Positions 12,891-25,888 of a stretch of 64,000 nt of DNA are shown here, piece after piece (position 1 is the first letter of the stretch; each line of letters opens with the position of its first letter). Under the pieces are notes generated by a model that worked only from the letters and a program-made list of their open reading frames with translations, was not told the DNA's origin and did no database searches. This DNA comes from Ignelater luminosus (Eukaryota > Arthropoda > Insecta > Coleoptera > Elateridae). The position numbers and the translations under genes are program-made. The stretch covers positions 12,948 to 76,947 of the forward strand of contig VTPC01005888.1 in the NCBI GenBank assembly GCA_011009095.1. Reading direction: 5' to 3'.

Positions 12891-13870
12891 ACAGATTGTA
12901 TTGAACGCTGTGAGCCTGGTAACACCATTTGGTAACAGTTCTATATAGTTACCCCTAGAATTTAACTTCTACAGTAAAAATTTAACCTTACCAATGCATG
13001 TATATATAATGATTGTTGGTTTAGCTACCATGACACTATTAAATTGAAAATGTCAAATTTCTAGTTTCCATGGCACTAATTGAAAAATAAACTTGTAATA
13101 TTGTGCGCATGGACGAAAATATGAAAAGATTAAAAATGAGAATTTTGTTATGAAATTCGGTAAGCATGATTAAAATAATATTCTGAACAACTTTTTCTAG
13201 TAACTGTTCGATATCTCCAACGCGAAGAAAAATAACGAGAATTGACCCTGTTTGAGAAGTCGTAGTTGGCTGAGTTTAAAATTCGTAATTAATTTGAGTT
13301 ATCTTACAAATGTGATTCATCAATCTCTATTACTGTGCAAAAACTCAAACATGTACTCCTTCAATTAGCGAAGATCTGGAGGTGTCATCTTAAATGAGAC
13401 ACACTGTATCATCGCAGTAAGGCCCGATAAGAACTATAAATCGTCACTCAGAAAAACTGTCTAGACGTTGAACCCCGGAATTGAGAAATTTGAGCAATAT
13501 TTTGAGTATTTGAAAACCTCGTACCATTGTTTTCACCTAACTAAAGTCGAGTTCGGGTTCATAGGCGTACGTGTAAGGTGGGTTTTTTTAGATACCGACA
13601 CGTCGTGTCGTTTGAGATATTCATATTCATGGTGATCTTTGGCTTTTGATTCTGAATAATTGGCCTGGTTTCTATTCTTCCTTCATTAACTAATGAAGCT
13701 GCTTTTAAAAAGAAGAAAAAGAGCAAAATCGGTTGTCATGGTAATTAGAGAATATTTAAATTTAATGGAGAGAGTAGAAACCAGCCCATTGTCTCTAGAA
13801 TAATAGTTAAAGTGTTATGCAACTATAATACTTATAATACGCAAAGGGGGGCCATATGAGTTTTTATATA

Positions 13871-15150
13871 CAGTAGTGGCATTAATTGTGGACACTTTTG
13901 CAAAATTTGTTGCAATTGACAGAAAGTATCGAATTTTAAGAAGTTGCAACCATAAATTAAATATTCTAGCTACATCATTTTCAAACTTGTCTTTCTGTAA
14001 TTGTGAATTTGAAACTAAAACTTAGAAAAAATGTACAAAAATTGTTCAGTTTTATTTATTTTAATATTTTGTAGGCCATCCTTTCGTTTTTATTACCATC
14101 TCAATCTTCCGGGAGAGTGGGTCTACTAAACTTTCGTTATTACTTCGAACTAAGCTTGATTGATAGTCTCAATCAGCTCCATCTTGTTACTCAATTTTTG
14201 TCGTCGAGCTAACACTTGATCAGAGATTTTCAATTGGGTTTAGATCAGAACTGCTCCTTGGCCAAGGCAAAACGTTGATGTGGTGGTCACTCAACCATTT
14301 CATACTGCTTTTGGAAAGGTGGCACGGTGCACCAACTTGCTGGAAAATGCACCCCTGAGGTTAGCTTTCAAACAAATCGTTCACAGTGGGCAGTAATTTG
14401 GCCTCTAGAACCTAATCCTGATACTTTTTTGCGACCGCCGCAGTCAGTTGCCCAACACCGTCGTGACATGCAAGCTCACACCTAAAATGCTAATTCGGGT
14501 CTCGTCACTCCAGATTACTTTTCTCGTCATCTTGAGTTCAGTCTGTCTATGATACAGCTCAATCCACCCGTTTTTTGTTTTTGATTAAGGCATGGCTTTT
14601 TTCTGGGTACTCTTGCTCACAAGCCATTGTCGCATAACTTTTGCTTGACCGTTCGGTCAGACATTTGCACTCCCACCGTTTTTAAAATATTACTGATATC
14701 TTTTGAGGTTTGACGACGGTCCTGCAAAGCAAGACGACAAATTTTTCTCACAAACAGCAGTCAATTTTGGTTTTCGGCCTGTTCGGATTTAGTCTCGTCG
14801 TAGCGTTTGCAAACTTTTCTTATGTAGAGCCTTCTTCGCGTAGAATTGCCGCTTTACTTTTATTACTTGGCGACTAGTCAACACACCTTGGAGACATCTT
14901 TACCAATTCTCAACGTGAAAACACTTTGAAAATGATTTAAAACGCAATTACGCCCTACTACCGTCAACAAATGACCAAGCCAAGCGTAAAACAATTGCAA
15001 AATAACTTCCAATAACAGAACACATCTATTACATGCTCACTGTGATCTTCAATAGTCATAGTGTATGAGACTTGATATTGTTAATGCTAAAGAACAACTG
15101 TAACAACAAAAGGAAATCACCAGAAGTGTCCAGAATTAATGCCACTAGTG
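13871..15150 (-). mobile_element. Tc1-like DNA transposon, full length but dead
   Basis: Terminal inverted repeats of about 30 bp: the left end CAGTAGTGGCATTAATTGTG and the inward-read right end CACTAGTGGCATTAATTCTG continue as GACACTTTTG and GACACTTCTG, 3 mismatches in 30. Flanking TA dinucleotides at 13869-13870 and 15151-15152 are the expected target duplication. At 1280 bp it has full Tc1 length. The minus strand encodes a broken transposase: VIWSDETRISILG (first catalytic Asp) near 14540-14500, a degenerate second block reading FQQVGAPCH where Asp is expected at Val, and SSSDLNPIENLW near 14250-14210 (third acidic block), with many stops and frameshifts. The 14600-14900 part is the DNA-binding region. 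Confidence 0.9.
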
Positions 15151-15152
15151 TA

Positions 15153-17723
15153 CTTGTCATTCATATTATGCAAACGAAAATTTTAGCTCTTCGTCTATTA
15201 CAATGTTGCACGTCATTTGATTTAGTTTTTTGGTCTAGTCAGTTTCTGCTTTTTAGTGCTGATTTTGTAGATAAAACGAAGTTTAACAGTTTCTTTTTCT
15301 TAATAAAAGCAAAAACAAACAAGGTGATACGATTAGATTCTAGGCAGTCGTTAAAAAGAATCGATTGATAATAATAATTAGCCTCACATTGTGCAGTGTG
15401 GGGAAATACAAATAAAACACCCCTTTCAAATATTCATTCTAATGAATGGTTTAGAATTTGATCGACGATAATAATTATTAATTACACATTCCCAATATTT
15501 ATCCTGCCTAGATTAAAATAAAAAATTCTCGTGTTTTTAACTTGACAGTAGAAAGCTAATAAAGGTGACACAAATAAAATATCAACATATTATGTATAAT
15601 AATACAATAAAAAATCTACTTAAGTATGTCAAAAAGTAGAACACCTTATTTCTTCCACCAATGCTATTGGCTTTGTGTTTATTATATGGAAACAATCATT
15701 ATCTCTAAATATATTCCCACATCATTTACCTTGATTTTTCCTTATAAAAATAGAACATTTTTCAAATTCTTCTACATATCACATTTATTTTCTAGGATTT
15801 TCAAATGCACGTGGGAATTCTGGTTTTCTGTTTATTTACCCGCTAATCTGCATTTTCTATTTCCAAGATACATCTTGAAAACAAACCTGTAATTGACATA
15901 GAAATCCCACCGCCTACAACGCCATTAAAATAATTGCCGTAACCCATATGTCCTCCTCACAAATGCTAACTTCGTTCACCCACCAAATAATTCTTTACAT
16001 CTCATTAACATGCTAGGTATACATATTATGTGTATTTTAAGATTTTAACACATTTAGAATCAAGTTAGTTATGCACATAACAAAGAAGGTTTCTTGTATT
16101 TGTAAAATATTTTCACTTATTATTACGGAGTGTTTATGAATGTCATCGATAATGCAAGGAATGAAATTACGAGGAAGAAATATGACGGCGGTTTCCCACA
16201 AGAAATGCACATTAATTAAAATTAACAACCCAATAAAACGACGTTTTATTTATTTAATAAGTTCCTTAACATCTACTACAAATGCGAAACTAGAATCGTT
16301 TTGCGCACATCTATCTAGCACTGGCACGGCTGCTTCTGCAACTTGCTGTAAATTAGATACAGTAGAGTCGTTTGGATCACAGTTGAGAACAGGTTTTAGG
16401 TAAATGCGAGTTGAAGCACTTTATTTTAAACACCACAAATCACACATTCAATAAATTCAAATCCAGACTTTCAGACCACTCGATCGTCGTCCATACCAGA
16501 TTTAAAAATGATTTATGCTTCATGGTGTGTTCCGTTCCAAGGGAGCAAACAAAAGAGTTCTTTTATAATAAAGAGGCTGATCTATTGTGCCTCAAGTGTT
16601 CTTTTTTAAAACGTCTATCTATAGAATCATTTGAATACAAATAAAAGTGCAAAGAACGCTTCAACTCATCTTGAGTGAAACCTAAAGCCTGCAGCGGACG
16701 TACGCAAAGCAATCAGTTTGCGGCAGGAATGGGAAAAATCGTAAAAAAATTTAATAGTAGCATTTTACGAGAAAGAGGGAACGGAAAGTAAAAGGATGCT
16801 GGGAGCTTGAAGGAAGTTATTTCATATTAAAAAGATTTTTATCTATTTATAGTAACGCGGTTTATCAGTAAATTATACACACTCCATAATTTCACTTTCT
16901 TTTTTTATGTAGTAGTTTATTACTAGAGTTAATAATTCGAGTTATGATTGTATCAACAAATTAAAGTGTATATTTTTATCCCAAGAAAGTTAAAAGAACT
17001 TCTCGAGACTCATTTATCGCTCTTATTTCGATTCCACCATAACATATTTAATTAATTAAATAATTATAATAAAGTACACCCAATTAGTCTCTTGGTGGCC
17101 TTGTCATGGGTAAAGGAATTGAAAACGAGATGCTTTGGAATTGTATTAGCATAATTTGGTTCTAATAAAAAAACCCAAAATCGATTTTCCACACAAACGG
17201 CTTTGCAACTGATAAAGTTTCATTACAAATGATGATAGTGATAAATTTTAAAAATATTTTACAAATTTTCACAACGATAATCTAAAACAGAAATCAGTTG
17301 CAGGGGCCATATTACAAGCTATTCGAAAACCGGTGCGCAACCGGGACTGAACATTATGAGACTCATAACGACGTACGAACTAGCTAATTACTGCCACGCC
17401 ATCATCAACAAAAAAACAAGACTCTTATTTTACATGCTGTGATTCTTACTTTTGCGGAAATAATGATTCAAAATTAGCCTCAATATTCATTATGCAGTTT
17501 TTGAGGTAATTATTTATTCGAATAAAAACAGATTTCTACTGGAAATTAAAAAACTAATATGAAAGTGAACAGCAATGCTGTAATAGAACTATGCTATACA
17601 TCACGTCATAGATGGCGTAATGCGCAGTTGACGAAAATAGGTCGGACCAGTCCAAGTTCACTGATATAGAGAAGTAATGATCGATATCTTAATTAACTAA
17701 CTTGGCGCATTTTCGTTGATGAG
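15153..17723. other. No recognisable gene
   Basis: AT-rich. The frames at 15626-15892, 16140-16403 and 16411-16644 are open for 60-90 codons but show no family resemblance, no neighbouring exon-like segment and biased Phe/Ile/Lys content as expected of chance. No inverted repeat paired by eye. Confidence 0.35.
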
Positions 17724-17926
17724 GTACTATCGCGGCAAAAAAAACGGGGCTCACTTGTCTGACGATACGTCGGTTCTAACAAGATTTTTCTCTTTTGCAT
17801 CCGGCTTTAAGGTAGATTTGTCAGTTCAATTGATAAGGTGCTTACTTACATAATAGTTTTACTTAAACTGAAAGGGGTCACTTTAAAACCTGTGTGGTGT
17901 CCCGGTTTTTTTTGCCGTGATAGTAC
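17724..17926. mobile_element. Short inverted-repeat MITE (203 bp)
   Basis: The left end GTACTATCGCGGCAAAAAAA and the inward-read right end GTACTATCACGGCAAAAAAA match over about 26 bp, followed by ACGGGGC and ACCGGG. Both ends carry the short GTAC palindrome, so a TA or GTAC target duplication is possible but cannot be told from the repeat itself. Non-coding. Confidence 0.65.
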
Positions 17927-20253
17927 ATGTAGTTCTTAGACCGCACGAAGTCTAACAGTAAATCACGCTGTTCACCTCTTTTCCGTCATATCTACAAAAT
18001 ATAAAGCCATTAAGGATCCGTTTCGATCCGAACTTGGCGTTCAGATTTTCAGATGCCACAATGCCACGTCCACATTGTTAATGCCAAATTTGTTCCATGG
18101 CGTTCGGTTTAGCAATGTGAGGCAACCTTGGGCGAAACACTCGGAATCGGAACGTATCCCTGTTGGTTTATGGATTTCGCCACATTTTCTAAAAGTCAGT
18201 TTAGACAATTAAAATTTCACAAAGATCACCTCATCCCGTTTTTATTAGTGACCAAAGCCAGTTTATGCCCGGTTTCTGATTTTTCTAGTGTTGCAAGTAG
18301 TGCAGTAGCCACCTATCGATTTTTCTCGTAACTACTTAAGAAACCGATAGTTATAAAGTAGAAAAAAATATTTTGAGCAACACTTAAAGAAGTTTATCAG
18401 TTCCATAAAGTTATGCATCCAATGATTCATAACAGCAGCTTTCAGAAATCGGGCATGAGAGCACGTCAGTGCCTTTAAGCAAAAATTGTTTCCGCGTCTT
18501 TGTCGTGGGGATCCATAGCGAATCCCTTCAGGGTCTCCGAAACAGACATGGGGTCTCGCTCGTGCTCCAAACCAAGCATGTGAGCCTCCTCTTAAAGCCA
18601 CAAAAAATGACATGGTGGAGGATTCTAAGACGCCTAACGTCTTGAGCTGACCCTGTTGACCATTCCAATGTTTTTAGAAATCTCAAACATTTCCCCGATT
18701 TTTATTTATATTTCCATCTATTAAACTTTTTCCCTGACCTTTTCAGGTTTCCCTGTCTTCCAGACGAGGCCTATTATGTAAACTTTAAGGCTCCATAATT
18801 TCGCACATTGATCGAGTGATGATAATAAAAAAAAACTCAATACCTACCTCTTGGGAATGCACATCAGTCTGCATAGAATTTCATTGTAAAATCTGGCTAG
18901 ATCCAAGATCACCCTTATGTTTCAGCTCTCAGCCTCGTAGTCAATACGGAAAATCGAAGGCTCTCGTTTGCTATGTGTCTTAATTCTACACACGCTTCAA
19001 GAGTAGTTATCGACTCCGGACCAAAATTGATTTTCTGAGATCTTTTACATTGAAACCTATTTAAGACATCCAATTTCCCTCTTCATTTGTTTCGTTCTAG
19101 TGCTTGTGTTTGTACCATTTCTGGAAGATGGAGAATAGGTAACACCTTCAATTTCTAGAATCTTTGCCCATTAAAGAAATCTCAATTTGACGAGTAACGA
19201 TCGTTGTTTTTTGTTTCCGACGACAATTTTTCGACATGCTTTCTTAAGCTCCCAAACAAAATTTCACCCTCATACATAGTTCTTTTGGTTCTTAGTATAT
19301 GAACTACTTTGGTCATGATTTAGACACCCCTAGCGTAAAAAAGCCACAAATAGAAGAAATTTGTTGTGTATGGCGTTGTATCACTATAGGAGTGAGTATA
19401 CCAAGCGGTGTGACAGTATCTCTTAGAGATCCTCTATCACAATCCTTTTGCATATAAACAGGTCATCAGTAGTCGTCATCCAAGTCATCGCCAATTATTC
19501 TAGCATTCTGTTTCTGGGTTGCTCGCTGCCAAAAATATTTTTCTTTTGGTTATTGTTGATATATACTTACCAGCATAGTCCAACGGGTTTTATATAAACT
19601 CAAAGATTTTGTAAGTCTTTTTTAATATCGCAACTTCGTAACCATAAAAAATGTACAAGGAGATGTGAATGTTGTTGGAAAACCAAAAATGAAAAGGCAA
19701 GAATCTAAAATAGTCATTTACGTCTGAACTTGTTAGAGATGAAGGAAACTTGATTCAATCATATTGTTTAATAATGTATCAAGGTGTAGATTGTTGAAGG
19801 AAGCAACGGGGTACGTCTTGGTCAAGTAAAAGGCTTATTGAACTGGGTCACTAACAGATAAGCGATCTTGAGCAACTCATGCCATCGAGATGTGAAAGAC
19901 GTGATATAAATAAATTCAAACTTCAAATTTCAACATTTTATTTCCGACTACAATTGTAGATTGTTTTCACTTTCCGTTGACATGCTGTATACAAGTCACA
20001 ACCCACATAACGGTATGAAAGGCATCCGGAACTAACGAAAATAAAAAGGTAATAAAAGCGATTATAATCTAAGCTCGTACAAATCTAATTATTAATATAA
20101 GGCATAATTTTCCTTTATATAAGATATCAAAGATAGGACAATAAAAAAGAATTATTAATATTTTTATGGGGCGTAAAAAATAATAAACGTATTAAATTCA
20201 TGAACTGCATACTAAAACCAACTCGGTTAATCTCTTTACAAAACACAAAGTAT
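17927..20253. other. No recognisable gene
   Basis: A segment at 18000-18620 has higher G+C and open frames on both strands (67 aa plus at 18128-18331, 93 aa minus at 18332-18613) with no recognisable motif. It may be an unidentified transposon scrap. No RNA gene or paired inverted repeat found. Confidence 0.3.
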
Positions 20254-20547
20254 AGTAACCTTACTTTATAGTGACATCATACACGTAGGTACGTTACGGG
20301 TCCCGGGACAAATCACGCCAAAAGCCTCGAGATTAAATAAACTTTTCACTATTACCACAGAACATAACCGTAAATAAAAGGTTGTTTTGTATCATATTTA
20401 TTATACTTTAGATGTTCACTCTTGTTTAAATTTAAATATCTATTTTTATTTGAACCCTTTTACATTTAAAACTCTTACTGCTATTTGGCGCGGGAGTAAT
20501 AATTTCTCTTTACGTTACGGTTTATGATGCATAAAGTAAGGTTATGG
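20254..20547. mobile_element. Probable inverted-repeat MITE (~295 bp)
   Basis: The left end AGTAACCTTACTTTATAGTG and the inward-read right end CCATAACCTTACTTTATGCA share AACCTTACTTTAT, then both have ATCATA and further in CGTAACG or GTACGTTACGG-like blocks. The exact ends and target duplication are uncertain. Confidence 0.45.
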
Positions 20548-22110
20548 TGCTTCGTTCGTATACTACGACCGAACTTGGAGACATTATGCGCTCCAAGTTT
20601 TATGGCTGCTTGAAACAAATTTAATTGAAGATACTATAATAAACAAATGATAATCAGTTCACATATGTAAGTCTACACATACCGCTATAAAAAAGTGAAA
20701 CCATAAATTTAATGGCTGTCATAAAATCGTATGTTAATAAGTCTAGACATTGTAAACGATTTAAAAAATGACAATCATTTATTCTATTTACAATAAACGA
20801 AAAAATATCATAAATTATAGACGCAGAAAATAAATATTTCAGCATATAAAATATATTATGGTTACGTGCCACATTATAAATTCAGTTTCGGCATCTGAAA
20901 ATAGTCATTTGAATTTGAACTGCATTATTTTGTTAAACAGGACAATAGATAAAAGCCAAATGTAGTTTTTTCCCACTAAGGCACCCTAGGGTGCGTGCAT
21001 CTTTTATCGTTGCTTTAAGGGGGACTTCGGAAACCATAAGAGTTACGAATTCGGTTAAATGAGGAAATAATTTGCAATTTATGAGACTAGTAAAATGCAA
21101 AATTCTTTTGTTAAGAATTATCAATAGCTTGCTAGATATTTGCAAGTTTGAGTTTAGAAATTTTAGGGGAAAAAGTGGGTATTTTTGTGCTTTAGAGCTT
21201 CTGCTTACTAGATTCCTGTTTTTGTATCAGGAAAACCTGTTAAGCTTTAACAGATGCTCATATCATTACTCGGCCATCTTGTAGCACGGTGTTCCGTAAA
21301 TAGTAATGAAAAAGTTGTTTGGAAGCCCAAAATAAAGCAAAAAGTACCTATAAACAGCTTAAAATTGATTTTTTTCTTAATAACCTTTCTCTTCGTAGAT
21401 ATTATTGTGTGACTTTCCATAGTCAATAGCGCTATCATGAACGGACAATTTTAGAGACAAAAACTACTGTTGTATTTTTTCATGGGATGCATCGTTTTCA
21501 AATAAAGTCAAATTTCCAAAAGTTCTGCAATACCAAAGTTTAAGATTTCTTGTTACTCCAATATCTTTGAAACACACGCAAAGTCGAGCTGAATCATGTT
21601 TGAAAATCGATGGTGACTCCTTCCAGCACATGCTATAAACCAATAGACCTTGATTTTTCAAAACTTCTGATTTTTTATATTTGGTTCGAAAAATTATCAA
21701 CCAAAATTAAAATATTTTTTTGTTTGCGTTCTCTTTAGTGTCAGATTCAATTTTCAATTTCAATCAGTGATGTAACTATAACTTGTAAATTCCCCCGCCC
21801 CCCGCAGGCAAAAGTATATTCCGATTTTGGCTCAAGCACCTATGTATTAGAAATTTAAAAAAAACATCAGAAGTACGAATTCGTTTTTGTGATGATTCGT
21901 CCTGCTACAGCATAATTTTGGTTCTAGTCGAATTCGTCAGGTTACAAGACTGACGCGACCGATAACAATGCTCTATGTATCAGCAGTTAATTGTCAGTTT
22001 CTGACTGGAAAGAGGTTAAGGCACGTTACAACATTGTGCTAAACACTTCTGAAATATCGTTGACGATTATAATTAATTAGCAGATACGAATGTTTACAAT
22101 TATTAAAAGG
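20548..22110. other. No gene; one arm-like block related to the fold-back elements
   Basis: At 21018-21150 the sequence GACTTCGGAAACCATAAGAG, then GAATTCGGTTAAATGAGG and TTGCTAGATATTTGCAAG, follows the same block order as the arms of the fold-back elements at 25889-26744 and 41989-43850 (TCTCGGAAA, GATACGAAGTCGGTTAAA, CTAGATATTTGC). No matching opposite arm was found, so this is probably a solo arm or decayed copy. The remaining sequence shows nothing. Confidence 0.4.
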
Positions 22111-24668
22111 TTATCAACGAACTCCGAAGGAGTCGTTACTGAATTTGTGAAGTCTGTCTGTCTGTCTGTATACAGGGTGGCTGATAAATCGTTCACCAAC
22201 GTATAGCTATTTTATTTTTAAAGATATGAACAAAATGCAAAAATGAAATTTGTTTGATGTAATAAGAGGCATAATATCATGCACTGAAAGAAAACTAAAC
22301 GCTTACTGTTTTCGCCTAACATCAACCAACTTTAATTGTTTAAATGCAACACCCTGTATATTTCTCAAAATTCTAAAAACGATTTTCTTGAGGACTTGGT
22401 CTGTAAGATCCCCCGATTTATCAATTCTGGATTATTTCTTATGGGGCTTTTTAAAAGATCATGCTTATGTAACTCCATCAGCAAATTTAAATGAATTGAA
22501 AAATGAAAATACTGCAGCTATAACATTAGTTACGCTAGAAATGTTACAACACGCTAGGCATAATTTAATTTGCAGAGTAGAAAAATTTAGTTTTCAACTC
22601 AATTAGACTTGCTGATAGAGTTACATAAGCATGATCTTTTAAAAAGCCCCATAAGAAGTAATCCAGAATTGATAAATCGGGGGATCTTACAGACCAAGTC
22701 CTCAAGAAAATCGTTTTTAGGATTTTAAGAAATATACAGGGTGTTGCATTTAAACAATTAAAGTTGGTTGATGTTAGGCGAAAACAGTAGGCGTTGAGTT
22801 TTCTTTCAATGCATAATATTATGCCTCTTATTACATCAAACAACTTTCACCTTTGAATTTTTTTTCATATCTTTAAAAATAAAATAGTCATAGGCTGGTG
22901 AACGATTTTTCAGCCACCCTGTATATGTACGTCTGTCCACAATTTTTGGCAAATTTTGAAATTTTGACTTCAGATTTGGATTCTACATCAAAAACTAAAG
23001 ACAAAGTGGTATCTTCGTTTTTTGATAACTCTTCGGGAACATGGTCAAAATGGTCGCCGAAAATTGAAAAATTTTGAATTTTTTTTTACTTTAGAATCGT
23101 ATTCTACATCAAAAAATAAGACAAACGTATACTTTTAGTTTTTTGATATCACCTAGGGAACCTAGTTAAAATGGCCGCCAAAATCTGCAAAAAGTAACAA
23201 AACAGGAGCTTTGCATTCCCGGATGTTTTTAGATTGCGTCAAAAGGTAAACAGTAGAAAACTGTGGTGGGGAGATTAGATATGGTGATATCATAGTCTGG
23301 CGGGAAATATTTATTTAGATCTTCGCTGATGTGTTAGTGAAAATAAAAATTTCAAAAAATCATGAAAGTTTTATGAAAGCTGTACTATGTATTTATTGAC
23401 ACCAATTCTGCAATTCGCTGGAAATACCCATGGCAGATATCTCAAATACAAAAAATTGTAACTTGCTATTTATCAAGGTCCACATTTACAGTTTAACTAG
23501 GGGATTGTTACCATGGTTGCAGTTGTAAAAGTGACAAACAATAGTTGTAGGTATCCATAGCAATAATTCTCTGGTTAAATTTAGACAACGATTGTAAAAG
23601 TAGACCTAAGACTATTAAGGGCAAGCAAGATAGCTTATAAATGTTATCAATCTGTTTCCATGCAGTGTTTGGCCATTGACCATGAAGGCTATAACCTTGC
23701 TTTAATACAATGGAGAAAGGGTAGATGTTAAGAAAAAGACCATAAAGCGTTATTTTCAATACAAACCATATCTTTCAAAAGAAACCGCCACAATTTTGTA
23801 AGTATAAATTCGCATTTTTATTTGTTCCATTTTTTACTTAGTGACACCTTATAGTATATTTATGTTCCTTGTAATTCAACGTCTGTTCTTCGTTATTTCA
23901 AATGTAAGGAATAAATAACGACACTCGTTACATTGTCACATAACTAAAAGATTGTTAAGTGTCAGCTGATATTGTTCAGAAGGGTAGCAGTTCTTGGTTA
24001 ACGTTACTCAAGTTCTTTAGCAATTTATAGTTCTTGGTTGCTGTTTTGCCCATTGGCCTCCGCAATCCCGTTGTCTGCTCATAATGCAATTTGTCAAACG
24101 GATGGCCATTAAAGTGGTAAATATATTAAGTGATACAATGAAATGTAACATGAAATACGTTGTAAATATCCCAAAATATAGAGCAATAATTTAAGAAGAT
24201 TTTTGTAATAAAAAATAAGAGATCCTCTTCACTTCTGACATAGACAAACGGTTGCAAGATTTCTAGAAAAAGCAAAAGAATATAACAACAATGCAAAACA
24301 TCTGGGAATGCAAAGCATAACCACAACAAACTCCGTTTTGTTATTTTTTTTTTAAATTTCAGCGGCCATTTTGACCATGATCCCGAGGTGATATCAAAAA
24401 ACTAAAAGACAGGTATCTCTTATTTTTGATATAGAATACGATTCTAAAGTAAAAACAAAATTTTTGAAAATTTTTCAAATTTTGGCGGCCATTTTGACCT
24501 TGTTCCCGAAGAGATATCAAAAAACGAAAAGACCACGTGATCATTAGTTTTTGATGTAAAATCCAAATGTGAGGTCAAAATCCCAAAATTTAAAAAAAAT
24601 CCGGAAAAACAGACAGACACACAGAATTCGGAAATTCAGTAACGACTTCTCCGGAGTTCATTGAAAAT
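22111..24668. mobile_element. Unclassified transposon with ~350-bp terminal inverted repeats
   Basis: The left end (AACTCCGAAGGAGTCGTTAC then TGAATTT, then CTGTCTGTCTGTCTGT) is matched inverted by the right end at about 24580-24663. The arms continue through a block repeated twice within each arm: TTTTTTGATATC, CGGGAAC, GGTCAAAATGGCCGCC, ACTTTAGAATCGTATTCTAC. Left arm is 22111-22172 plus 22922-23215, right arm about 24330-24668. The left arm is split by the fold-back element 22173-22921. The central ~1.1 kb (23216-24330) holds no recognisable transposase. Superfamily unknown; target duplication not evident. Confidence 0.7.
22173..22921. mobile_element. Fold-back mariner-type element, nested (749 bp)
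   Basis: Both ends read CAGGGTGGCTGA inward followed by a CGTTCACCA-type block, and are flanked by TA (22171-22172, 22922-22923). Two long arms (about 22173-22490 and 22606-22921) are nearly perfect inverted copies. Each arm holds, reading inward, the same end of a Tc1/mariner-type transposase: RSPDLSILDYFLWGFLKDHA then YVTPSA, the block around the third catalytic Asp. The peptide is therefore open on both strands. No N-terminal or first two catalytic blocks are present, so the element is non-autonomous. It interrupts the left terminal repeat of the 22111-24668 element. Confidence 0.85.
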
Positions 24669-25888
24669 ATTAGACGTTTTCAACAGAACGGAGCGTTTTT
24701 GACTGTGTGTTTATTTAGACTTTCGACTTTATTTTTGGCCAAAGAATATATTCTTTATAGTATTGCTAACATATTACTCGATACGCTGTATATCAGTATC
24801 GGCTAAAAGTTACTATATCTGTCGATCTCTATTGGAAACAAAACAAAAACCCCATCTTTTTATAACCGACACACCTTTCCTTGTGTCCGTACATGCGAGG
24901 AAAAATTGAAATCTTGATTTAAGACATCCAATCTACGTTCCATTGCACTCCAAATAGAAATGTAATTGAATAAGTCGTCATAAAACACAAAACTACCCTT
25001 CAACTTTCTTCCTAAACTTAAATAATAAAAACGCTTAAATTTTAGTTCTTTTTGCAAATATCGAACCAGCTAATAATATACTTTAGGAAACACAAGAGAA
25101 TGGCGTATCAAACTAGCCTCTCAAATTGGTAATTGCTTTTCCATTTAAGCGAATTGGTAGAGCTCTTATGGTTTCCGAGATCGCCATTAACATCGACAAC
25201 TGATTCACTATGTATTGTTATAATACCTACTTTACATCGCATAAAAAGGCCTTTCACCGATTATGTTTCAATCTTTAAACCTTTCCTTCGTGCTTGTTAT
25301 AGTTTCTTAAAATTCGACTGAATAGAAAAGCTCGTCTTCATAAGTTCACATTGCTAAAACGAATCGGTAATCAAAAAATAGAATTAACAACAAAAAGAAA
25401 ATAATAAAACAATGATTTAATTAATAGAACCAGGTAAAGATGTTAGAAGTCAACGATCTTCTAATAACAAAATTTTTATGGTTTATTCATCAAAGGTTTT
25501 GGTGTGTAATTACAATTTTAGTATTTATTGTGTTAACGATGGGAAGTCGCTGCTAACATAATTTACAAAAGGTTAAGCACCAAGAATTCTGCGTAATTAT
25601 TATTGTATCTGAGTATCAGCAATTAAGATTGAACTACAAACGGGGAAATTCTAAATGATATATGACTCTCTATGTATTAATTAATTTAAATTTACCGTTT
25701 TGAGATCATTTTGCTTCCGTTCCGACTTATGGATGTATCTTCTAAATTTTACCCTTCTATACAGGGTGTTGTTACATGAAACCGTTACACTAATGGAATT
25801 TTAAAAACCGTAAAAGGTAGTCGGAAAAATGCAGAGTGTGAATGCCAAGATTACAACTAAAATGAACTGTCGCACTTAGTACATTATA
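24669..25888. other. No gene; transposon-end scrap at 25769
   Basis: No coding signal. TATACAGGGTGTTGTTACAT at about 25768-25787 looks like one terminus of a mariner-type element or MITE, but no matching opposite end was found. Confidence 0.35.

Noticed and set aside
22250-22843. Two similar proteins (118 aa plus, 92 aa minus) as separate genes
   Set aside because: They are the two arms of one inverted-repeat element carrying the same transposase scrap.
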